Assembly: GCA_965652425.1 (NCBI GenBank)
Contig: CBFGVX010000044.1
Location: forward strand, 1 to 26,436
Source: JANSXG01 sp965652425
GTDB lineage: Bacteria; Planctomycetota; Phycisphaerae; Phycisphaerales; UBA1924
DNA length: 26,436 nt
Direction of reading: 5' to 3'
In this document: positions 6,472-13,924 of the stretch, in pieces
Numbering within the stretch: position 1 is the stretch's first letter
How the letters are laid out: each line of letters opens with the position of its first letter
The notes under the pieces: generated by a model
The model's database searches: none
What the model was told of the DNA's origin: nothing
The model's input: the letters and a program-made list of their open reading frames with translations, nothing else
Translations under genes and position numbers: made by a program

Positions 6472-9187
6472 GGTGGTCACTCCTTTCGGTCGCTGCGAAC
6501 ATTCGTTCGCCCGCGATCAGATCCAGCGAATCGTGCAGAAGTATGCCATTGCCGCCGTCGGCACGAGCGTGGTACCCGGTTCCGATCCGCCAGTAAAAGG
6601 TGTGCACCGCCCGGTTGTTCTTGCGGATCGGCAACTCCTCGATGGCGCTGAGATCGGTGAACCACGCACTGACCGACTCGTCATCGATGTCCTCCCTGTC
6701 GAACGCGACCATGATGACGGTGGATCCCGACAGCGGCACCGGATCAAACCAGTACTCGTACATCAGCGCCGAAAGGCCGAACAGATGCCGTGAGGTCGTC
6801 GCGTTCCACGCTTCGCCCGGCTGGTCTTCGAGACCTTCGTGCTTCGCGCGATAAAAGGCCACGGAACTCGCCATGTGATACTTGTCCATGCCGACGATGA
6901 TCGGTTCACGGCCCGTGCGGGCCTCGTATCGATCTTCGATCTCTTCGACCGCGATCGCCAATTCCTCCCACGCGACCGGGATGGGCATCCGCTCCGGATA
7001 GAACGCCTTCGGCAGCCCGAGCGACACATAGTGCAGCATCCCACCAAAGCCCAGGAGCAACATCCCAGCACTGACCGTCCAGCCAGCAGGCAGCGAAAGA
7101 GGCAGCCCGACCGAACGAACCCGTTCGGCGACCGGTCGGAAGTCCATCGTCATCAGCGGGATCAACGCGAGCCACAGCGGCGCGGTCCAGTTCAGGCGCG
7201 GCTGGTGGTTCAGACTGAACACGAGGAACACCAAAAGCGGTGCCGCCGCGCTGATGAACAGGAACCGGCGCTCCGCAAAGCCAAGCGTCTCCCGGTCCAG
7301 CGCCCGCACCCCGAGGGCCCGCAGCGCTGAGAGAATCCCCACCGGCGACAGCAGCACCAGCACCGATCCGATCAGGATCGGCAGGCCGAACTCGGGTTCT
7401 GCCGCCAGCCGGCGCACGGTCTGAAACTCGAACGATGCCCAGCCGTTGAGCGCGTTCCAGATCACCACCGGGCTGCACACCGCCGCCGCGACCAGCGCCG
7501 AGAGATACGGCCACCTCGTCAGCAGCACCCGGCGGCTCCGGCTGTCGAGCAGCACAAGCACGAGCGCCACCATCGGCAGCAGCGCGATCGTGTACTTCGA
7601 GAGCATGCCGAGCCCGACCGCCAGTCCGAACCACAGCCACGAAACCCGATTCCCCCTCAGCAGAGCGCTATGCAGGAAGAACAGACCAGCCGCCCAGCAC
7701 GCCAACAGCGGCGCATCCGGAGTCATGATCGTCCCTTGCACGAAGTAAAACGGCAGCACCGAAAACATCGCCGCCGCGGCGAAGCCCGCCGAACGGTTCA
7801 CCACGCGCACCGCAAGCCGTGCCACGAACACCACGGCAATCAGCCAGCAAAGCAGCGCAGGCAGACGCACCGCCATCTCGGTGTTGCCCAGCACCTCGGT
7901 CGAAAGAGCGATCAGCCAGGCAACCATCGGCGGATGATCCAGATAACCGATATCAAGACGCTGGGCGTAATTCCAGTAGTACGCTTCCTGAGGAAGCAGA
8001 TCGACAACACCCGCGTACGCCACGCGTAGAAGCAGCGTGTACCCAACCACCGCGAGAGCCACCAGTCGCCACTGTGCCACGGATTTTCCCGATCGCTCAC
8101 TCGAGAACACCAGCAGCGCCGAAGCGAAGTAGTTCACGCCCGCCGCAATGATGATGCCGAGCACCACGCCGAGCACCGGCGGCAGCCCCACCGAGACCGC
8201 CGAAGCCAAGACCCCGCCACGCACGAACAACGCAGCAAGGCAAACGCCAAGATAGGTCGCATACCGACGAAGGCCCGGACGACCCCCTTCCGGCCCGCGG
8301 AAAGTCCACAGGTCGTTCAGCAGGTAGTTGAACACCGAGGCCACCAGAAAGCTCGCGATATGAGCGTTCCCCAGCGCGACGCCCTGCCAGAGCAGCAGCG
8401 AGAACAGCCCAAGGTCCACGCCCACTCCCATCAGCCCGACCAGCGCAAACCGTGCCGCCGATCCGCGTCCGACGCGAAGTCCGCTCAGACCAACCAGCTG
8501 ACGCAGATACGACCACACAACCAGCCCGTTCAGCTTTGATTGCCCTCGCTCGCGATCGCGAAACTCGATCGGTACCTCGCACACACGCTCTCGATCCGGC
8601 TGACGCACCAGCACCTCAAGCAGCACCTTGAAACCCGGATCCTCCGGGCTCAGTTCGGTGAGCTGTTCCCGGCGCGTCGCGAAGAAGCCCGACATCGGAT
8701 CTCGCACATCCACGAACGGCATCGCCAGAGCCGCGGCGACCCTCGAAGTCACCCGCCGGCGCAGCGGCCATCCAACCACGCGCCCGCCCGGCGTGTGCCG
8801 GCTGCCGATCGCGACATCATGGGAGCCGTCCAGAACCTTGCCGATCAACTCCTGCAGCACCTCCGGCGGGTGAGACAGGTCCGCGTCCATCACCACCACG
8901 CAATCACCCTGTGCCTGCTGGGCCCCGCGCACCACGGCCCCCGACAGACCGCGCTCCCCGTCCCGCTTGACCAGACGCACCGGACCGCGCTCGGACCAGG
9001 CCTCGACCGCTTCTCGCGTCCCGTCGGAAGAACCGTCGTCGACCACGATCACTTCGTACGCGACCGTCCCGTGCATGGCATCGTGCACACGGTCCAGCAA
9101 CACCTCTATGTTCCCGGCTTCGTTCAGGGTCGGAACAACAATCGAGACAGCCGGAGCGTCAGGCCGCTCAGCAGGGTGCGTGTTCAT
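6449..9187 (-). CDS. three-part glycosyltransferase: GT2 polyprenol-phosphate sugar synthase, GtrA, and GT-C (ArnT/PMT_2-like)
   Basis: A 912-residue membrane protein. Residues 12-235 are a GT2 domain of the dolichyl-phosphate mannose synthase type (SIVVPTLNEAGNI, VVDDGSSDGT, MDADLSHPPE with the DxD, GSRHTPGG). Residues 245-362 are a GtrA membrane domain (RFALVGLMGVGVDLG, FNYLLNDLWTFRG). Residues about 375-912 are a GT-C transferase resembling ArnT/PMT_2, with QEAYYWNYAQ and GYLDHPPMVAWLI in the first periplasmic loop and many hydrophobic helices. One chain would thus make a lipid-linked sugar, move it across the membrane and transfer it; this division of labour is inferred. ATG 9187 gives the family N-terminus. 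Its 3' end overlaps the CstB-like gene. The acceptor is unknown. Confidence 0.9.
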   Translation of the reverse strand: MNTHPAERPDAPAVSIVVPTLNEAGNIEVLLDRVHDAMHGTVAYEVIVVDDGSSDGTREAVEAWSERGPVRLVKRDGERGLSGAVVRGAQQAQGDCVVVMDADLSHPPEVLQELIGKVLDGSHDVAIGSRHTPGGRVVGWPLRRRVTSRVAAALAMPFVDVRDPMSGFFATRREQLTELSPEDPGFKVLLEVLVRQPDRERVCEVPIEFRDRERGQSKLNGLVVWSYLRQLVGLSGLRVGRGSAARFALVGLMGVGVDLGLFSLLLWQGVALGNAHIASFLVASVFNYLLNDLWTFRGPEGGRPGLRRYATYLGVCLAALFVRGGVLASAVSVGLPPVLGVVLGIIIAAGVNYFASALLVFSSERSGKSVAQWRLVALAVVGYTLLLRVAYAGVVDLLPQEAYYWNYAQRLDIGYLDHPPMVAWLIALSTEVLGNTEMAVRLPALLCWLIAVVFVARLAVRVVNRSAGFAAAAMFSVLPFYFVQGTIMTPDAPLLACWAAGLFFLHSALLRGNRVSWLWFGLAVGLGMLSKYTIALLPMVALVLVLLDSRSRRVLLTRWPYLSALVAAAVCSPVVIWNALNGWASFEFQTVRRLAAEPEFGLPILIGSVLVLLSPVGILSALRALGVRALDRETLGFAERRFLFISAAAPLLVFLVFSLNHQPRLNWTAPLWLALIPLMTMDFRPVAERVRSVGLPLSLPAGWTVSAGMLLLGFGGMLHYVSLGLPKAFYPERMPIPVAWEELAIAVEEIEDRYEARTGREPIIVGMDKYHMASSVAFYRAKHEGLEDQPGEAWNATTSRHLFGLSALMYEYWFDPVPLSGSTVIMVAFDREDIDDESVSAWFTDLSAIEELPIRKNNRAVHTFYWRIGTGYHARADGGNGILLHDSLDLIAGERMFAATERSDHHVHAHGL

Positions 9188-9193
9188 GAGCGC

Positions 9194-9199
9194 ATGATA
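9194..9199 (-). promoter_or_regulatory. -10 element, putative leaderless start of the glycosyltransferase-sulfur operon
   Basis: TATCAT ends six bases before the ATG at 9187, and no ribosome binding site is seen. Transcription would start at or next to the start codon. No convincing -35 is visible. Four other genes in the window show the same arrangement. Confidence 0.5.
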
Positions 9200-9348
9200 G
9201 ATCCCAGTCAGGGCATGATCCGGGCACGGACACTTACCGCGGGCAAAGCAGCGCACTTGTGACCCAGACTCAACCTCAGGGCATCGCCGGCACGGGTCCG
9301 TTCGGAAGCGGGAATTATCCACAATCCGGAGCGCAGCATTGGCGAGAG

Positions 9349-9376
9349 TGGACACCGGATATTAAACAGGTAAAAT
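9349..9376 (+). promoter_or_regulatory. sigma70-type promoter of the globin-reductase-nsrR operon
   Basis: TGGACA (9349-9354), a 16-bp spacer and TAAAAT (9371-9376), each one base from consensus, point toward the globin gene at 9422. The region 9358-9395 is much richer in A and T than the rest of the window, as expected of a regulated promoter. Confidence 0.6.
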
Positions 9377-9383
9377 GAATACC
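9369..9383 (+). promoter_or_regulatory. candidate NsrR operator
   Basis: GGTA, seven bases, TACC form a short perfect dyad that covers the -10 hexamer of the globin promoter. Two direct copies of ATTAAA (9361-9366 and 9386-9391) flank it. The encoded NsrR-type repressor is the third gene of the operon. The dyad does not match the enterobacterial NsrR consensus closely, so this is inference from position. Confidence 0.35.
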
Positions 9384-9421
9384 ACATTAAATCTTCCGCC
9401 ACATCCACCCGGAGAATCCCA

Positions 9422-9787
9422 ATGCCCACCCTCTACGAATCGCTCGGCGGCGAGCCCGCCATCCAGAAGGCCGTCGAGAATTTCTACCGTCGCATGCTCG
9501 TCGATGAGCGCGTCAGCCACTTCTTCGACGACACCGACATGGACAAGCAGATGGCCAAGCAGGCCGGTTTCCTCACCATGGTCACCGGCGGCCCCAACAA
9601 GTACACAGGCAAGGATATGCGCGAGGGCCACAAGCACCTCGTCGCCCGAGGCCTCAACGATGAGCATGTCGACATCGTCATCGAACACCTCGGGGGCACC
9701 CTGATCGAAATGGGGGCGACGCCCGAGCAGGTGCAGCAGGTGGCCGATCTGGCAAACTCCGTCCGCGATGAAGTGCTCAACCGCTGA
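9422..9787 (+). CDS. glbN: group 1 truncated haemoglobin
   Basis: A 121-residue haem protein of the TrHb1 (GlbN) family. It opens with LYESLGGEPAI, typical of the group. Tyr22 in FYRRML is at the B10 position. QAGFLTMVTGGP supplies the E-helix Gln and the Gly-Gly motif, and DMREGHKHL supplies the proximal His (His70). Length equals the usual 115-125. GGAG sits eight bases before the ATG. TrHb1 proteins of other bacteria dioxygenate nitric oxide to nitrate when given electrons. The next gene encodes a matching reductase and the third an NO-sensing repressor, so NO detoxification is the most likely role. Confidence 0.95.
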   Translation: MPTLYESLGGEPAIQKAVENFYRRMLVDERVSHFFDDTDMDKQMAKQAGFLTMVTGGPNKYTGKDMREGHKHLVARGLNDEHVDIVIEHLGGTLIEMGATPEQVQQVADLANSVRDEVLNR

Positions 9788-9815
9788 GCGATACGCCACA
9801 GGCGATTCCTTCTCG

Positions 9816-10871
9816 ATGCCTCCCTCCAGCGACGGGTTTGCGATGCCGCTCCTCACCTACGAAGGCAACCCGATCCCTCTCGAACCCGGTCAGACGGTCC
9901 TCGACGCCGCTCACGCGTCGGGGATCGATCTGCCGTGCTCCTGCCGCAACGGTGTCTGCCAGTCCTGCCTGGTCAAGGCCGAGTCCGGAACCGCACCACC
10001 TCCGGGATCGCAGAAGGGGCTCAAGCCCTCGCTCGTACAGCGCGGCTACTTCCTCGCCTGCATCGCCCGCCCCGTCCAGGACCTCGCCGTGCTCCCCCCC
10101 GATGCCCATGCCGGGACCATTTCCGCCACCATCACCGGCGTCGAATCGCTCTCCCCGACGGTGTCCCGCGTCCGATTCACGCCGGACACGGCCGATCCCG
10201 AATCCCTCCGAGATCATCGCGCCGGTCAGTTCGTGACCGTCCTGCGCAGCGACGGACTCGCTCGGAGTTATTCCATCGCCAATCTCCCCAGTGCAGAAGG
10301 CGACATCGAAATCCATGTCCGACGCATCGACGGCGGTCGCATGAGCACATGGCTCTGCGATGAGAAGCCGTTGGGATCGATCGTCCAACTCAGAGGCCCC
10401 GCCGGCGACTGCATGTACCTCCATGATCCCGATGAACCGCTCCTGCTCGTCGGCACCGGCACCGGTCTGGCGCCGCTGGTCGGCATTGTCAACGATGCCC
10501 TCGCCCACGATCACCGTGCCCCGATCCATCTCTACCACGGCGCCCTCCACCCCGATGGGCTCTACATCCAGACCGAACTACGAGACCTGCAGGCCGCTTA
10601 CCCGAACCTCCGCATTACCCTCTGCACGATGCACGGCCAGCGCGACCCCCATGACCCGCTCGGCCCCGATACGATCGGCAAACTCGACGATCTCGTCCTC
10701 GAACGCACCCGCGACCTCCCCTCGCAGCGCATCTATATCTGCGGCGACCCGGTTTTCGTACACTCTCTCCGCAAACGCCTTTTCATCGCCGGAGCCCGTA
10801 TGAACGCCATCCACGCCGACGCATTCGAGATCGCCCCGCCGCCCACCGGTGCCACACAGCCGTGCGCCTGA
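9816..10871 (+). CDS. 2Fe-2S ferredoxin-FAD/NAD(P)H oxidoreductase
   Basis: A 351-residue electron-transfer flavoprotein. Residues 10-95 are a plant-type ferredoxin domain with ligands Cys43, Cys48, Cys51 (CRNGVCQSC) and Cys82. Residues 100-205 are the FAD-binding domain with RSYSIAN (150-156). Residues 206-350 are the NAD(P)-binding domain with LVGTGTGLAPLVGI and the C-terminal CGDPVFV. This is the architecture of oxygenase reductases (BenC or MmoC type), and the FAD/NAD half also corresponds to the reductase half of flavohaemoglobin. It lies 28 bp after the globin stop and overlaps nsrR by 10 bp, so it probably feeds electrons to the globin. The start could also be ATG 9843 or, within the globin gene, 9768; none has a clear ribosome binding site. 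Confidence 0.9.
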   Translation: MPPSSDGFAMPLLTYEGNPIPLEPGQTVLDAAHASGIDLPCSCRNGVCQSCLVKAESGTAPPPGSQKGLKPSLVQRGYFLACIARPVQDLAVLPPDAHAGTISATITGVESLSPTVSRVRFTPDTADPESLRDHRAGQFVTVLRSDGLARSYSIANLPSAEGDIEIHVRRIDGGRMSTWLCDEKPLGSIVQLRGPAGDCMYLHDPDEPLLLVGTGTGLAPLVGIVNDALAHDHRAPIHLYHGALHPDGLYIQTELRDLQAAYPNLRITLCTMHGQRDPHDPLGPDTIGKLDDLVLERTRDLPSQRIYICGDPVFVHSLRKRLFIAGARMNAIHADAFEIAPPPTGATQPCA

Positions 10872-11323
10872 GCCAGTTCACCGATTACGCCCTGAGGGTG
10901 CTTATCTACATCGAGTCCGCCGGCCCGCACAGTCCGGCGGGCTCGCCCATCGCCACCGGGGACATCGCCGCCGCCTACGGCATCTCCAAGCACCACCTGC
11001 TCAAAGTCGTCGCCGCGCTCGCCGAGCACGGGTACATCGAGTCCGTGAGAGGGCGATCCGGAGGTGTTCGATCCCTCAAACGCGCTGAAGACATCCGGAT
11101 CGGTGAGCTGATCCGCCTCTTCGAGCCCATGGTCATCGTCGAGTGCCACGACCCCGAAACGAACACCTGCCCCATCGCGCCCGTCTGCAAGCTCGCCCCG
11201 GCGCTGTGGCGCGCAGCTGAGGCCTTCACCCGCGAACTCGACGGCCTCACACTCGCCGATATCGTCCCGCGCCGAGCACCCTACGCCCAGATCCTTATCG
11301 AGGGGACCCCACCGCAAAGATGA
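10862..11323 (+). CDS. nsrR: Rrf2-family transcriptional repressor, NsrR type
   Basis: A 153-residue winged-helix regulator. It begins RLSQFTDYALRVLIY, the NsrR-typical N-terminus, from a GTG at 10862 inside the end of the reductase gene. The recognition region ISKHHLLKVVAALAEHGYIESVRGRSGG follows at about residues 41-70. Cysteines occur as CHDPETNTCPIAPVC, a C-x7-C-x5-C arrangement of the kind that holds the NO-sensitive iron-sulfur cluster in NsrR. NsrR represses hmp in enterobacteria and B. subtilis. Here it sits in the same operon as the globin and reductase, implying autoregulation through the promoter at 9349-9376. IscR and RirA are related alternatives, but the cysteine spacing and neighbours favour NsrR. 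Confidence 0.9.
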   Translation: MRLSQFTDYALRVLIYIESAGPHSPAGSPIATGDIAAAYGISKHHLLKVVAALAEHGYIESVRGRSGGVRSLKRAEDIRIGELIRLFEPMVIVECHDPETNTCPIAPVCKLAPALWRAAEAFTRELDGLTLADIVPRRAPYAQILIEGTPPQR

Positions 11324-11328
11324 GCGGC

Positions 11329-11823
11329 TCAGGCGTTGAGTTGCCAGATCGCAAAGTTCAGCGCCGCCGCGAAGCTCAGCCACAGCATGTACGGCACCAT
11401 AAGCCCGCCAGCAACCCGGTCCGCACGCCAGAACAGCACCGCCGTCACCATCGCCGCTGCCCAGAGCAGCCCGATATCAACCAGCGCCAGACCCGGGCTC
11501 TGCATCCCGAAGAACAGCGGCGTCCAAAGCGCATTGAGCACCCACTGCACCCCAAACACCCCGAGCGCCACACGCTGCTCCCGCAGACCCCCCCGCCGCC
11601 AGACCCGCCACGCCGCGACCCCGAGCATCGCGTAGAGCGTTGTCCACACCGGCCCGAACACCCACCCCGGCGGCTGCCACGACGGCTTGTTCAATTCCTG
11701 GTACCAGCTGCCCATCCCGACCAGCGCCCCGCCGAGCGCTGGGATGAACGAGATCGCGATCCATACCGCCAGCCCGATGGACTGCGCTCGGCGAGAAAAC
11801 GAAATGGGCGGCGATGGTTCCAT
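11329..11823 (-). CDS. tspO: TspO/MBR family tryptophan-rich membrane protein
   Basis: A 164-residue protein with five hydrophobic helices. TspO motifs are present in order: GSWYQELNKPSWQPPGWVFGPVWT in loop 1 to helix 2, QWVLNALWTPLFF in helix 3, and PYMLWLSFAAALNFAIWQLN in helix 5. Bacterial TspO binds and may degrade porphyrins and responds to stress. Its stop lies 5 bp from the convergent nsrR stop. A haem-related link to the neighbouring globin operon is possible but unproven. Both the start codon and codons 4-7 lie within an inverted repeat described separately. AGGA seven bases before the ATG could be a ribosome binding site, and TAGGAT at the same place could be a -10. Confidence 0.95.
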   Translation of the reverse strand: MEPSPPISFSRRAQSIGLAVWIAISFIPALGGALVGMGSWYQELNKPSWQPPGWVFGPVWTTLYAMLGVAAWRVWRRGGLREQRVALGVFGVQWVLNALWTPLFFGMQSPGLALVDIGLLWAAAMVTAVLFWRADRVAGGLMVPYMLWLSFAAALNFAIWQLNA

Positions 11824-11844
11824 ATACAGATCCTATCGCCGCCC
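11806..11844 (-). promoter_or_regulatory. 10-bp perfect inverted repeat spanning the tspO start, hairpin or terminator
   Basis: On the minus strand GGGCGGCGAT (11844-11835) is complementary to ATCGCCGCCC (11815-11806), with 19 bases between that hold the tspO ATG. The RNA then reads AUUUCGUUUUCU. The 5' arm begins 23 nt after the stop of the upstream secreted-protein gene, where a terminator would lie. The 3' arm is tspO codons 4-7. Confidence 0.6.
11830..11835 (-). promoter_or_regulatory. possible -10 of tspO
   Basis: TAGGAT ends six bases before the tspO ATG, as at four other genes here. The same bases include AGGA, a possible ribosome binding site, so the reading is ambiguous. Confidence 0.35.
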
Positions 11845-11867
11845 ACGCTGCAATTCGCCAGAAACCA

Positions 11868-13793
11868 TCAGCCGCCGATCACCGGCGTGCAGTCCACGCC
11901 GAAATTCGTCAGCACCAGGTTCAGGTCATCCAGATCCACGCTCCCGCTTCCGTTGGCATCTCCACCGGTGAACGGCTCGACCTCATCGCCGAACTGCGTC
12001 AGCACCAGGTTCAGATCGTCGAGGTCCACAATCCCATTCGGGACCACATCGCCCGGACAATCCGGAATGAATTTCCCGATCTCGAGTATCTCCTCGGGGA
12101 ACAGGTGGCGGAACCTCGGGCCGACATGCACCTCAGGGTCGAAGTTCGTGATGTTCTTCGACGACATGAACGAAGCCCCGGCGGGCACATCCGGGAACAG
12201 GTCGTTGATCTGCGCTGTCCACCCACCGTCCTTGCCGGGAATCAGCATGAAGAGCCCGTTCAGTGTGTTCAGATGGATCACACCCTGATCGTCAACATCG
12301 ATGCTTCCTGGACGCATGATCCCTGCGACCGCAACCTCTTCAACCAGGACCGGGCCGCCTGCAACCATCGTGAGTTTCCATACCGAATCGCTTCCCGGCG
12401 TGATGATCAAGACGCTCCCATCCCCGGGATGCACGGACAGCTTCGACGCATTGCTGAGCGGGACAGACTCGGGTACGGCGACCTGCATCACCCCGCCCTC
12501 GAAATCATCGTTCACCATCATCAGCACGCCTTGCGGCGAGAGCAGCACGACGCGACGGTTGAGCGTGTCAAAGGCGATGTCGCATGGCGGCAGCGGAATG
12601 GGAATCTCAACCGCCTCCGGCTCGAGCGCATCGGGATCGATGCACATCAGCGCGATGTTGCTCGCCGCGTACACCGGCCCCCACGGGCTCAGCGTCAGGT
12701 GGTTCGTGCGCGTCAATTGCCCGATGAAACGCGGCACTTCCTTCTCGAACGGCAATACCTCGAACAGCTTTTCCGGAGAACCATCATCCGGATCCACCAG
12801 CACGAACACGCCCGTCTGCTGCGCGTTCGCAATCCCGTCGATCGCCGAACCTCCGAGGTGCGAGAAGTCGATGTCGTAATTCTGCCCGATGAACAGATCC
12901 CCGATGTTGGCGACGAAGATCTGTGCCCCGTTTATCGCCGGCTGGAACGCGAAGCCCGTCTTCGGACGGATCGCCATGTACTGATCGATGATCCGCAGAC
13001 GGCCATCGCTGGGGGCCGGCGAGATGATCATGCGGTCAACATTCAGAACCTTCAGCGGCTGCCAGCCCAAACGCACCGGCTGCTGTGTGAAGGCCATTTC
13101 CCGGCTCCCGTACGGGCTCTGCGTGAACACACTCCCGCCGTCGGCCGGATCGCGATACCACATCACACCGCTGGTCGAGGAGTTCGGAAGCGCCTTCTGT
13201 ATCGTCACCGCGTGACCGCCCCCGCGATCCACCAGCGGCACACCATTGATCGTTCCCAGCACTTCGTACCGACCGTACGAGAACGCCACGATGCCGCCCA
13301 TCGCCACATGCTGAGCCATCTCTCGAACGCGAGGCACAGAGCTCCCCCCGGCCCACTTGTTGATCACATTGAACTTTCCCGTAGGACCCAGCACCACATT
13401 CATACCCAACTGCCAACCCGAGCCATCCGTCCCATTTGCCGTCGTCGTGCCCATGACGGCACCAAGAAGCGCGAGGTTGTCCGTCATCTCGTCGTACGCC
13501 GGGCCGGAAGATGCCTGCCAGTATCCCGGCCCAGGGAACACCTCCGGGAAACCATGGTTCGCGGCATACGCAAACAGATTCATGGAAGCCGTCGGCACGC
13601 AATGCATCCCGCCGTCACCTGGCAGACCGGCTCGCATCTGATCAAGGTCCGGCATGTGACTCAGTTCGAACCCCCAGATCGAAGAGTTCGCGTAGTAGGC
13701 AAACTCCACATCCGCGCGAGTCTGGCCAACGCAAAAACAAAATCCCGACGCACCGATCAGCGCGCCGGCACACCGTGCTTTCCAGCCCATCAT
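11868..13793 (-). CDS. secreted protein: C39-like cysteine peptidase domain, propeller-like region, paired dockerin-like repeats
   Basis: A 641-residue exported protein. Residues 1-27 are a signal peptide with probable cleavage after TRA. Residues 60-220 resemble C39-like papain-fold peptidases: GMHCVPTASMNLFAYA gives Cys65, GGGHAVTI gives His194 and YRDP gives Asp215. The usual Gln before the Cys is not seen, so activity is uncertain. Residues about 300-560 contain repeated blades with FVANIGDLFIG, VLVDPDDGS and SIDVDDQGVIHL, suggesting a beta-propeller. The end carries two calcium-loop motifs, NGIVDLDDLNLVLTQFG and DANGSGSVDLDDLNLVLTNFG, like planctomycete dockerin type I domains. ATG 13793 follows GGAGGAGG by eight bases. 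It lies 131 bp after thiD on the same strand. Function is unknown. Confidence 0.85.
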   Translation of the reverse strand: MMGWKARCAGALIGASGFCFCVGQTRADVEFAYYANSSIWGFELSHMPDLDQMRAGLPGDGGMHCVPTASMNLFAYAANHGFPEVFPGPGYWQASSGPAYDEMTDNLALLGAVMGTTTANGTDGSGWQLGMNVVLGPTGKFNVINKWAGGSSVPRVREMAQHVAMGGIVAFSYGRYEVLGTINGVPLVDRGGGHAVTIQKALPNSSTSGVMWYRDPADGGSVFTQSPYGSREMAFTQQPVRLGWQPLKVLNVDRMIISPAPSDGRLRIIDQYMAIRPKTGFAFQPAINGAQIFVANIGDLFIGQNYDIDFSHLGGSAIDGIANAQQTGVFVLVDPDDGSPEKLFEVLPFEKEVPRFIGQLTRTNHLTLSPWGPVYAASNIALMCIDPDALEPEAVEIPIPLPPCDIAFDTLNRRVVLLSPQGVLMMVNDDFEGGVMQVAVPESVPLSNASKLSVHPGDGSVLIITPGSDSVWKLTMVAGGPVLVEEVAVAGIMRPGSIDVDDQGVIHLNTLNGLFMLIPGKDGGWTAQINDLFPDVPAGASFMSSKNITNFDPEVHVGPRFRHLFPEEILEIGKFIPDCPGDVVPNGIVDLDDLNLVLTQFGDEVEPFTGGDANGSGSVDLDDLNLVLTNFGVDCTPVIGG

Positions 13794-13897
13794 GATGTCA
13801 TCCTCCTCCAGTGCGATTGCTCGCACCATGCCTCCCGCCGCTGCACTTTCGCAGAGCGTACGACATCAACCTACTCCACCCCCCAGATTCCGCAACT

Positions 13898-13913
13898 GGC
13901 GGGGAATCCCGCC
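13898..13913 (-). terminator. short hairpin between thiD and the secreted-protein gene
   Basis: GGCGGG and CCCGCC form a 6-bp stem with a 4-base loop, 12 bases after the thiD stop. No T-tract follows, so it may be only a weak or factor-assisted stop. Nothing else stands out in the 131-bp gap apart from the ribosome binding site of the next gene. Confidence 0.25.
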
Positions 13914-13924
13914 GCAGAAAGACC

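Noticed and set aside
11905..12035. Two near-identical 30-base tracts as a DNA repeat element
   Set aside because: They encode the two DLDDLNLVLT calcium-loop repeats of the secreted protein, so they are explained by protein repeats.
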